Assembly (NCBI GenBank): GCA_029721515.1
Contig: CM056562.1
Location: 18,917,335-18,981,334 of the forward strand
Origin: Synanceia verrucosa
Taxonomy: Eukaryota > Chordata > Actinopteri > Perciformes > Synanceiidae
Direction of reading: 5' to 3'
Length of the DNA: 64,000 nt
The translations under genes were made by a program, and so were the position numbers. Of the stretch, positions 55,701 to 64,000 are shown piece after piece; position 1 is the first letter of the stretch; each line of letters begins with the position of its first letter. The notes under the pieces were generated by a model, which was not told the origin of the DNA, did no database searches, and worked only from the letters and a program-made list of their open reading frames with translations.

Positions 55701-58700
55701 CGCTGGTAGCAGCCCTAATTACATTCATCTTACCTTGTCCTCTTGGCTGCGGAAATAGTACAAAGTTTTGCCGATCAGAGCGCACCAAACCCGCTTCGAG
55801 TAGCCGTGCTTCACCTGCAATGGAGTGAGAACAAACTACCATGAAATAAACAACATTAGGCTTTTATTTTCATATTTCATAAAAAGTGCTACAACTGAAA
55901 ACTACACACAACAGCACATAAAAAGAAAAACCAATAACCATGGATATGTTGCTTTAACGGGGCGGCACGGTGGTGTAGTGGTTAGCACTGTCGCCTCACA
56001 GCAAAAAGGTGCCGGGTTTGAATCCCGTGGAGTGTGGATCCCAGTGAAAGTACTGGGCTATGCTAAATGCTAACAAAATAGTGTCACGGACCAGAGTGTA
56101 CGCACAAAGACGAGAGAGGTATGTATCAACTCGTCTAAGATCAGGGAAGATTATACTTCAGTGTAGAACAATGGTGGCGTGTTCCTCTAAGGTTGTTGGT
56201 CGGACCTTGATGAGCAGTCCTTTCATGCCGGGGCGAATGTCCGGCTGGGTGAAGAGAGGACTGGCAGCCTTGACCCTGAGCACGCTCTGCAGCACCCTGA
56301 GCCACTCGTCCAGCAGGTTAGGAGAGTCCGCCTTCAGGTAGTAAACACGCTTCCCTGTCACCACCTGCAGTACACAACCACAGACACAGTGTCAGAGGTG
56401 AGGGGGATGTCACTATATGTTCTGATTAAAAGCTTTAGAGTAGACATGATAATCCTTTACTAGTCCCACAAACAAGGACAGTGCATTGTTACAGCTGCAA
56501 AGTGGAGAGTGCAACTACAACCGTAAGGGCCTATAAAATATAAGAACACACAGTGACTACTAGAAATTAATAGAAGTTTAAGTTTATTCATTTATATAGC
56601 CCTTTTAAAAGCTATAAAATACACAACACGTACATACACAGGCAAACATGGAGACTAAAACCCAAAGAGTTCAATAAAACCAGGTAAAAATTGACTATTG
56701 AAAGCAAGAGAATAAAACTGTTTTTAGGAGTGTCTTAAAAGTGTCAACAGATTCTGTCGGACTCCAGCAGGTAAGTGACTGCAAAAGTGGACAAAAGTAC
56801 CTGGAGGACTTGTTTTCCGTCTCCACGGGCGATGCTGCTGGTGGCATTGACCTCGATCTGACCCTGAGGTTTCCTGATCACATCGCTCTGATAATAATAG
56901 AATAATAAAGATTTAAAAAGTTAGGTGTAGACCTCTGTCCACTGAGCTGAAGAAATGGTCTGTTTGATGCACACCACAACAAGAAACTCAAGATATGTGA
57001 TGTAAAAGACAAAAACTATACAAACAAACAAAATTGAAATGCCGTGACTTCCACAATAAAGCAACACAATGGAAATAAAAGTTAAGACCCACAGGTGAGT
57101 TGTAGTAGAGCAGCTCTCCATCTTTGAGGACAAACCAGCGTCTCTTCCACGTTTTCTTCCAGGTCTTCACCATTTTCAACAGGTAGCCTGACTTCTCCAT
57201 TGGTTCCTACAAAGACAAAATCACTCAGTTTTATATATTTCATAGATTTATAGATAGATTGATGGGTGGGTAGATAAATAGATGTGTGAAGTAACTCCTC
57301 TAGTTTGTAGCCTAGCTGTGACTCACACTCTTGCCGTTGTCGCTGGCTGAAGAGCAGGTCTTGGGGAGTTTTTGCTCAGGTTCAGAGCACTCTGTGTCGG
57401 TGGAGTAGGCGTCAGGAGGGATGGCGTAGTCGCTCTCTGATGTCATTGACGACATGGACACAGCTGGACGAGAAGATTTGTTAGATGATTAATATCTACT
57501 TTTTTAGCTTTAACATTTCTAGTGCTTTGACTTCCTAAATAACCTCCCAGTATCTGTGTGCTGTACCTCTCTTGAGAGAGCGTGGGCTGCCCGGGCTGCT
57601 GTCCTTGCGGGAGCTGGAGGAGGTGCGGGAGCTGCAGAGGAAGCCGTCCTCCTCTCCTGAGCTGGACGACTCCTCAGAGCTGGACGACTCGTCTGAGAAG
57701 GGACTGCCGCTCAGTAGGGTGGCTTTCTGCAAGCAGGAAGTGAGTCGGCGGTCAACAGCACGGCGCATGTAGGTAGAGCCACAAATATTGGACCTCAACG
57801 TCACACTCACCCCCTTCAGAGTCGTGTAAACTGGAGTCGTCATGTTTTTATAGATGAGGGACGTGTACATTACAAAGGCAGGGTAGGAGGACTGGAGGGA
57901 GGAGTCTGCAGCACAGATCACAGGTCAGTTAGTTGGTCGTTCGGCATTCAGGGTGTCGATGAATCACCTCCTTTTGTCTTACCTTTGCTAGTGGGGTCTG
58001 TGCACGACGTCTCAGACAGTCGGATTCCTGATTTAGCCACGGCATAGATGCGACTCTCCTGTTGTAGAAAAACTACTATTACTACTAAAACTACAAATTC
58101 TCCCAATAAGAAAAGAGCTGTTGAAAAAAAATGTCCAAAAATAACTGACCTGCAGCTGGCATTCATTTTGTAATGTTAGGATTTTATGTTAAGACAACAT
58201 CCTCTGTATTACACTCATCATAAACGGGCTGTATACTCTGTATTACTGTTCAAGGGACAGCTCCATAGTCAGTGTATTAACTCCAGTAGATGATGTAGAT
58301 CAGCTAGTTTGTGTTTTTGTGTGGTTAGTTTTGGTTCGTTGAAGTCACATAATAACACAAACTAAGTAATTGAGGAGGCAGTGGACCAGCAAACCACATG
58401 TTCTGTGAAATTAATGTTTTTTTCAATGGAGTTTGGTGGCTTTGGTGTCAAACTAAAGATGAACGCAACGGTAACATAAACTAGTTAAAATATTCTAAAT
58501 ATAGCATACACTCTAACGGATATTGATTTTTTTTCATTGGCTTTTCTCTTCAGTGCCTAAAAAATGTTTTGCTGCAGTCTCTGTCCACAACATTATGTGT
58601 TAACTACAATAAGGGGGCGGATCCACTGTTATCTACTGTATTTAAAACACTGACTCTGGATCAGTACATCATACAACCCCACTTCAAAACTCCAGAACTA

Positions 58701-61491
58701 TCCCTTTAATGTAGCAGTAGGTGGCACTGTGAGTCCAGAATAACAAACAACTGACTAGCCGTTCATTTTTACAAGAAAACAAAAGTGAGCCCTTGTTATT
58801 CTGACTAACACCAGGTTCTCTTACCCAGGAGGGCAGCCTGTGTAAAGGGGGTGTTGGGGGTGCTGAGCTGTCACAGTCTTGCCTCTCTGGGCTGATCTCT
58901 GGATCAGAGTCAGGTGGACCAGTTGAGGTCTGCAAGGATGGAAAAGCAGGAGCAGCTTGTGAGTTAGGGAGCACTTGAGGAGGTGTGTCCCTGCCCGTCT
59001 CCATGCTGACCTCCTGCTCCTGGTCGAGGTCAGTCTCCTGCGGCCGAAGAGGGCGCAGCATGCTGAGGGCATTGCGTGTTCGTCCGTGCGCTGCTTCGGT
59101 GCTGATCGGCGGCTGGCTCAGGTGTTTCTTAGCCAGAGCCACGTTCGTCATCCCGAAGCCTGCCGGGGTGCGGAGGCGGGGCTGTTTGGGTGAGGCAGGG
59201 TTATCCCTCGAGGTATCCTGGGGTGGGTTGGGTCGTTTAGGGGTGAGGGCTGGAGTGAGGATGGGGCTCGGGGTGTTGGGTTCGCTGGAAGAGGATGAGG
59301 AGTCGAGTCTCTGTGACTGGAAACGTTTGTTGAGCTCCTCAGAGGTGCCGTCCTCCAGCTTGGCCCTGTGTGCCTCCTCCTCCTCCTCTTCCTCCTCCTT
59401 ACATCCTCCCAGAGTTCCATCCGATGCTCCCAGCAAGTTGAAGCCGGGCCGCTCGGTACGCTGCATGTCATCATCAAACAGAGAGCTGCTGTCATCCGAA
59501 GCGGTCAGGTAGGTCTCGCTGCCGGGTCGGCTAAACTCCAGACCACAAACTCCAGCTCCTCCTCTGCCCTCACAACCTCCTCCTCCCGCTCCTCCTCCAT
59601 CCCCCTCTGATGCAGCACTGGAGAGCATGGAGGAGACACCGCAAGACTCAGGTCCACATGTGTTATCATCCAGGCTTTCAGATGCACTGTCAGTCTGGTC
59701 AGATCTCTGGACTTCACAGTTCATCTGCTTACTGCTCTTCTCTGTCAAAGCAAACATGAAAATACACCAATAGGAGTCAATAATCTCTCTTTCACTGGGA
59801 ATCATACAACCCATTCAATAATAAATGTATAATTTCATAATAAATAATAAACTGCTTTCAAATCAATTTTCACAAAATGCTTGTGCTCAAAACACAGTTA
59901 CAGTCATAAAAAAAAAACTTGATTCATGTTTTCGTTTCCTCAGTATTCCTTCACCCCACAAACAACACATTTGGTAGAAGCAGTGATTTTGGTTTTGTGA
60001 TTATAGATGCAAAAGAAAACAAATTGCTGCTTGGGTCAACGACATGCAAATTGAAGAAAAAAAGTGCAGGCTGCTTACTTAGACGTTTGCCTATTATTTC
60101 AGAGAAATGCCATTACAGAGGTACTGTATAGATAACATGACTGACTTAAATAGGAGCTGATTCGTCTGATCTGTCAGACGATGACAGGAGAGTGGACACG
60201 CTGTTAGTCTTTATCTAATAAGAAAGTTTGCATGATATTAGCGCAGGGAAGCAGATTCAGGTTTGCATTGAAAAGCATCTGAATCCCAGCTAAAGGTAAA
60301 TCTGAGCCTGACCTTTTGACCTTTGACCTTTTCATGATCAATGCTCTGATCCTCTGGTCAAATAAAAGTGAGACACAGTTAAATAGTGAAAACTTATACC
60401 TAACACCATGAATATGGATATGAGCTCATAGCTACTGAGTCGATGAAACCATGCCTTCCTGTGTTTCTATACCCAGAACTGTGAGTTTCTGCAGACCTAC
60501 CAGTTTTTTCTCGTCCCTCTGTCTCTCCCTGGGTGCTCAGGGTCCTCTGGCAGGGTGCCGGACCAGTCAGCACCTGGGGGCTCTTCCCCCTCACCTGGAA
60601 ACAGCCAAACGTCAGGCTGCTGAGGCGCTGGGCCTCACCTGGTCTGCACAGAAGTCCTCGTCCTCCACCACACTTCTGCTCAAAGGCTGCACACAAACAC
60701 ATTTGAACTGTATTAATATGTGTGTTTACTTGCACTTTATTGTGGAGATATTATCGAGCTAGTTTTGACATAAAACCATATTTGAACAGACCCTGCACTT
60801 GTTTCTGTAAATCCACAATCTGTGCCTCCTGTTGCTTGTTGGTTTCTCTTAATGCTGCGTTCTCCACCTCGAACTAAAGAAGAAATGTGTTTCAACACCA
60901 GGGAACAATTTAAAGGAATCACATTATGACACTTTTCCATGCAACGTCACATCTACTGCCATCATTTATTTACCTCTGACAGCTTTAGCATCACCCATTC
61001 CTTGATCTTAGCTGCTTTCTCCTCCACTGTTTTGGCATCCTGAAGTCTGATCTGTTTCTTTAGAAAGATGCACAAACGTCACTTCTCTCTAGTTGAATAC
61101 ACAGAATCAAATACAGCAAATCTTCCTCTACTTTCTTTTGCACCTTGAAACAACAGAAGAATAAAAACTCTCTGTCCTTTTGAGGAAACTCTTCTTGTGT
61201 TTTACCTGCTCCTCCAGCTGCTGCTCCAGCTGTGCAATGACGTCCTCCTTCTCCTGCACCAACGTCTGCAGCTCCTGGCATCGCTGGAACAAACGCACCT
61301 CTGAGTCTCCAGACGGATTGTCTGCCGCTTTCAGCTTCTCCTCCATCCACTGCACCTGAAGTCACACAGCCACACTGTGTATCCACATCACAAACACATT
61401 GAATGCACAGGGAAACAGCTTCCTTTACCTGCTGCTGAGCAGTGAAGGCCCGTTTTTCTGCATCGATCACCTGCGTCTCCAATTGTTGTAT
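46781..61491 (-). CDS. plekhh2: PLEKHH2, partial: 28 exons, N-terminal ~40 aa outside window
   Basis: PLEKHH2 is a PH/MyTH4/FERM scaffold that, in mammals, associates with actin and the slit-diaphragm region of podocytes. The 28 exons found (listed by block below) sum to 4,335 nt, 1,444 aa plus stop. Human PLEKHH2 has about 1,493, so only the first roughly 40 residues lie beyond the window or unrecognised. Order: coiled coil (about 1-126), Ser/Glu-rich linker (127-650), PH1 (about 654-750), PH2 (about 762-870), MyTH4 (about 900-1055), FERM (about 1060-1380), tail ending RPSKTPTLL. Every junction is GT-AG and in phase. Linker motifs such as QRLSSLTFGCF, TPSPILTPALTPKRPN and SRIYAVAKSGIR, together with the two PH domains, point to PLEKHH2 rather than PLEKHH1. 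It is transcribed toward epcam. Confidence 0.95.
48289..48738 (+). mobile_element. Tc1/mariner-like MITE, copy D (right end missing)
   Basis: It begins CAGTGCTTAACAAATATATT and carries the family core TCCTGTTTGTCTCAAAGAGC. A stretch after about 48380 is replaced by unrelated sequence, and the right inverted end is lost after TTGGTAATCAGTAATTCTG. It lies in a plekhh2 intron. Confidence 0.7.
49102..49128. repeat. (CA)n microsatellite forming a plekhh2 splice donor
   Basis: About 13 CA units on the plus strand, so the minus strand reads GAG then gtgtgtgtgt. The first GT of the repeat is the donor of the exon at 49129-49258. Confidence 0.9.
52072..52246. mobile_element. short MITE with TTAAAGG termini
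   Basis: It starts TTAAAGGGACAGTTTGTAGG and ends TAATGTTCCTTTAA, an imperfect inverted repeat. It resembles the ends of the element at 17216-17480 and lies in a plekhh2 intron. Confidence 0.5.
53640..53796 (+). mobile_element. possible non-LTR retrotransposon 3' end
   Basis: The stretch ends TACAATGACAATAAAGACTT and TTGACTGATTG, resembling the 3' finish of L2-type LINEs in fish. It is short, old and of unclear 5' limit, in a plekhh2 intron. Confidence 0.35.
54527..54862. repeat. degenerate ~20-bp tandem repeat
   Basis: Roughly 14-16 diverged units of a motif close to ATCTCAAAATAATGACTTA, with variants such as GTCTCAAAATGAC and ATCTTAAAATAATGATT. They lie in the plekhh2 intron beside the exon at 54889-54997. 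This is a decayed minisatellite. Confidence 0.7.
55415..55718. mobile_element. hAT-like MITE, copy 3
   Basis: An inverted copy of the family at 45389. It contains TCCTCTATGACAGTAAACTG, ATATCTTTGAGTTGTGGACA and the end GGTAGCAGCCCTAATT. It lies in a plekhh2 intron, about 15 bases from the donor of the exon at 55734-55814. Confidence 0.65.
55961..56045 (+). mobile_element. tRNA-derived SINE head
   Basis: GGCGGCACGGTGGTGTAGTG with an A-box-like and a B-box-like segment (GGGTTTGAATCCC), matching the head at 1580. The body is short or diverged. It lies in a plekhh2 intron, antisense to the gene. Confidence 0.75.
57327..59741 (-). other. plekhh2: plekhh2 Ser/Glu-rich linker exons
   Basis: Exons are 58825-59741 (917 bp), 57983-58058, 57811-57905, 57567-57726 and 57327-57463. 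The large exon encodes ETYLTASDDSSSLFDDD, an acidic run, NKRFQSQRLDSSSSSSEPNT and LRPQETDLDQEQE. The next exons encode ESRIYAVAKSGIRLSE, YTSLIYKNMTTPVYTTLKG, a Ser/Glu block and ESDYAIPPDAYSTDTECSEP. This is low-complexity and probably disordered and phosphorylated. The acidic and serine runs are compositional, not mobile DNA. Confidence 0.92.
60309..60329 (-). promoter_or_regulatory. triple nuclear-receptor half-site (DR1 + DR2)
   Basis: Read on the minus strand: AGGTCA, one base, AGGTCA, two bases, AGGTCA. It lies in a plekhh2 intron. It is a perfect match to composite RXR-heterodimer sites, with unknown function. Confidence 0.35.
60501..61491 (-). other. plekhh2: plekhh2 N-terminal coiled-coil exons
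   Basis: Exons are 61429-61491, 61206-61355, 60974-61057, 60792-60873 and 60501-60686. The first starts IQQLETQVIDAEKRA in phase 0, then come KLKAADNPSGDSEVRLF and VIAQLEQQLEEQ, KAAKIKEWVMLKLSE and ENAALRETNKQQ, with heptad patterns typical of a coiled coil. The fifth holds the conserved QRLSSLTFGCF. Upstream, an exon ending in phase 0 is needed. None is recognisable up to 64000. Confidence 0.9.
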
Positions 61492-62294
61492 CTGGGAAAG
61501 GAAGCATTTGATTTAGTCTTATCTCACCTTACAGTGGCTGCAGCTATTGTGGTTTTTAAGAAGCAGGCTGTTACAAAGGACCTTTCTTTTGTTTATCCAT
61601 TTTGTGAATTTTGTTGTTTTGAGTCAGCTGACATTACTGACATTTCTGTGGTTGGCTGTGCATCATTTCAATAAATAATGACTTTTATTCCTCTTATTCT
61701 AGACATCATTAGGGTGTAGCGTCCTAATATCTCACTACTTTTACTACTTAATATTCCAATTATACCATATAACAAGCATTTTTTTCAAATTATTTATTCC
61801 GTTCAAATCGCAACAAGAGAATTCTGCTAACAGAAAACTCTTGTTAAATCGATCAAATCATATCCAAAGCCTTTATTGTCACTGACAACAAAACCAGGAC
61901 GGTAGCCAGGAAGTTTAATACGACCAAACTCATCGCTCATTTGAAGCAGCATCTCAAAAAACAGCTTGAGGATTTTCACAATACCACAAAGGCAAAGAAA
62001 CAAGCCTCTGGCATAAGTAATAAAAGTGATTCCTGCTGATAGCTTATAGGATTGATATGGGTATCGGCCAATACTCAAGGCTCCAATATGGGTACTTTGT
62101 ATTAAAGATGTATTTTATTGGAGTGTATAACAGTCACTCCAATGGCTATCTTTGTGAAAATTACAGAAACCTTTGGCTCTGTTTGTGCTTGAAACTAATT
62201 ATGACTATAAACTGCAGTGCAGACACAATTACCAAGAAGAAACTGCCAGTTCTTTTTGGCAACGGGCCTATTTGTTCACAGCACCTATATCAGT

Positions 62295-62579
62295 CAGTAC
62301 GTCTACATGTATACGTCGTTATGATCCCACTTCCGTGGTCTCGTCAATTCCGGAAGGGGGAGTGCCGCTAGTCAATAGCCCGGCTAACCATGGTTTGCAT
62401 ATACATGCCGGAAAAGCTCAACTTAGAACCACATTATCTGGCACGAACAGTCCGATTATAAGAACTCCAGTTCGGTTCGACTACAGTCCGACTAAGGTGT
62501 ATATATGGCTTTTAAAACGTTGATATTAGCTGGACTAAGGCAATAAGTCTAATTTCTCTAAGTGCACATAAACGTACTG
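62295..62579. mobile_element. MITE with CAGTACGT termini
   Basis: The left end (CAGTACGTCTACATG) and the right end (CACATAAACGTACTG) are inverted repeats. The 285-base body has no coding capacity and contains several CCGGA/TCCGG segments. It is a non-autonomous DNA transposon of unassigned superfamily. Confidence 0.6.
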
Positions 62580-63302
62580 AATGTTTCAGAATGGATGAAG
62601 CAGGTTTTCTCCTGCAGAAGTGCTGCACGTAACACCTCAAACCAGCGACATGACGATGATCACGTACAACCAGCTCTTTGTGTGCTCAGATCAGAGTAGA
62701 GCATGTGGAACCTGGTAGGAGTGCGTTAAAGAGTGCAGCAACACTAAAGGTCACACAGCCTGGATAAACACACATGGGCGAACACACAAGGATGAAAAAG
62801 CCAGAGGGGAATCAAGGAGAGAGAGAGCGAGAGAGAGAGAGATGACTTTATGAGCAACATTCCTCTGAAATTCCTCGGCTCAAAGTGGAGGAACGAGCAT
62901 GAGGAAACTCTCAAACCTCAGTGGATTTACGAAGGAAAATATGCAGGAATGTCAATGGAAATTCTCTGCGTAGCAACTCTGCAAGCCGCCGTGGTCAGGA
63001 TATTTTGCTACATGTGCATGTACGCACCTACAAATTAAGACGACATTTTGAAAATCGGGCTGACACACAAGAGAGTCAATACTGAAGATAATGAAGGAAG
63101 TATTTTACCATAAATACATAAATATGCAGTGAAAAAAAAACTTCCTCAGTGACAGATTCACATGCTGAATATCTAATATAATAGAATATAATACCTGTAA
63201 AACCTTTTTCCCAGCCGCCTCCTTGAAGTCTGTCTTTAGTGTTTTCAATACCACATGGAGTGGGGTTCACTATGTATTTCTCAAACATACCGGCTGAAAT
63301 AT

Positions 63303-63518
63303 AATGGTAAATGGTCTGTATTTATATAGCGCTTTGCTATAACTGAAACGATACCCAGAGCGTTTTACAGTATACATCACATTCAGCCATTGATGGCGGA
63401 AGGGGTTAGGGGTTCGATGCCTTGCCCAGGGACACCTCAATATGAACGTTCCAGGGATCGAACTGGTAACCCTCCGGTTACAAGACGGCCACTCTACCCA
63501 CTGAGCCATGCAGCCCCA
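63303..63518 (-). mobile_element. tRNA-derived SINE
   Basis: On the minus strand the head reads GGGGCTGCATGGCTCAGTGG with GGTAGAG (A-box region) and GGTTACCAGTTCGATCCC (B box). The body follows, ending in TGTATTTATATAGCGCTTTG on the opposite strand. It appears close to full length and belongs to a different family from the SINE at 1580 and 55961. Confidence 0.75.
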
Positions 63519-64000
63519 TAATGGTGATTATAATAATGAGTATTATAATACTTCAATGCAGTATATCACAATAATTCATGATTACATAATAACTTGGACC
63601 TTAACTGGAAATAATAAAATGGATAGAAATCCTAACCCAAATGAATTTAATAAGTTAATATAAACTATATGAACCTATGGCAAACAAAAGAAAAAAAGGT
63701 TAAAAAAGGTTTTTAATAGCTTCTAAGGCCATTTTTGGTTTTTAATAAATATTTCAATACCTGCAGACACACATTATCAATGAAAATATACGTTTCTTTG
63801 TATTCCTTCACCCCATTTCTTAAAAAGTAACCCAGTTTTCCCAGTAATTTGATTTCATGCATTGTTTCAGAAGTGGAAAATGACAAAAAATGTCATATAT
63901 GTATTATGACGTTGCCAACGGCTTGGTGTCCACGGTGGTTCTGCTGAACCCACCGTAGAAATCAACACATTAGCACTCCAGCTGCTGTCGTAGCTGTGAC

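Larger units (their letters stand above)
54889..57206 (-). other. plekhh2: plekhh2 tandem PH-domain exons
   Basis: Exons are 57093-57206, 56801-56887, 56206-56364, 55734-55814, 55083-55262 and 54889-54997. PH1 starts KSGYLLKMVKTWKKTWKRRW with FVLKDGELLYY and ends DEWLRVLQSVL. PH2 starts MKGLLIKVKHGYSKRVW and includes GPTYLLIESRHEKDSWLYHL. PH domains generally bind phosphoinositides or protein partners at membranes. Confidence 0.95.
61492..64000. other. plekhh2 5' intron sequence
   Basis: No exon is recognised between the first coiled-coil exon found and the window end. The stretch contains a MITE (62295-62579), a GA-rich microsatellite (about 62817-62841) and a tRNA-derived SINE (63303-63518). 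The missing plekhh2 start exon should lie beyond 64000. Confidence 0.55.

Noticed and set aside
59370..59400. CCT/GGA-type run as a microsatellite
   Set aside because: It is coding sequence for the acidic run of the plekhh2 linker, in frame within the 917-bp exon.
63920..64000. Possible plekhh2 first coding exon (reading SQLRQQLE)
   Set aside because: No donor is present, a stop follows immediately, and the match to the PLEKHH2 N-terminus is poor.
1..64000. CRISPR arrays, operons, insertion sequences
   Set aside because: Nothing of the kind is visible. The window is intron-rich vertebrate DNA.

Overview
The window looks like nuclear DNA of a ray-finned fish, probably a percomorph teleost. 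Genes are split into many short GT-AG exons. A vertebrate-type calmodulin and EPCAM lie close to a PLEKHH2 orthologue, and the non-coding DNA carries tRNA-derived SINEs, short inverted-repeat DNA transposons and di- or trinucleotide microsatellites typical of fish. All gene models were built by hand: reading frame, splice phase and family resemblance agree at nearly every junction. No transcript or database evidence was available.

Layout. (1) 1-2905: gene-poor, with a SINE and a CA repeat. (2) About 2905-7290, minus strand: a complete calmodulin gene (149 aa, six coding exons). It is probably calm2, because CALM2 neighbours EPCAM in vertebrates. (3) 7290-12240: intergenic, with two perfect DR1 nuclear-receptor motifs. 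(4) About 12240-37160, minus strand: a very large gene for a predicted 2,582-aa type I membrane protein. It has a signal peptide, about 34 tandem mostly calcium-binding EGF domains, NIDO, AMOP and VWD domains, a cadherin-like stretch, five more EGF-like modules around a domain I do not recognise, one transmembrane helix and a short tail. The C-terminal half has the order of MUC4-type mucins. I cannot attach a gene symbol, and this is the most interesting object here. (5) About 37160-41100: intergenic, ending in the epcam promoter. (6) 41432-43980, plus strand: a complete epcam gene (308 aa, nine exons), head-to-head with the EGF/NIDO gene. (7) 43981-46780: tail-to-tail intergenic DNA. (8) 46781 to beyond 61491, minus strand: plekhh2, with 28 coding exons (1,444 aa) running from the coiled coil to the stop codon. 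Only the N-terminal roughly 40 aa are missing. The rest, to 64000, is intron with transposon copies.

Functionally, two genes encode surface proteins of probable epithelial type (EPCAM and the EGF/NIDO/VWD protein) and share one 5' intergenic region. PLEKHH2 is a cortical actin-linked scaffold and calmodulin is the calcium sensor. Nothing in the sequence shows that the four act in one pathway. Repeats include a TA-flanked Tc1/mariner-like MITE family (four copies, three of them in the EGF/NIDO gene), an hAT-like MITE family (three copies), a fold-back MITE in the EGF/NIDO 3' region, a non-LTR retrotransposon 3' end, tRNA-derived SINEs and several microsatellites. One microsatellite directly forms a plekhh2 splice donor.
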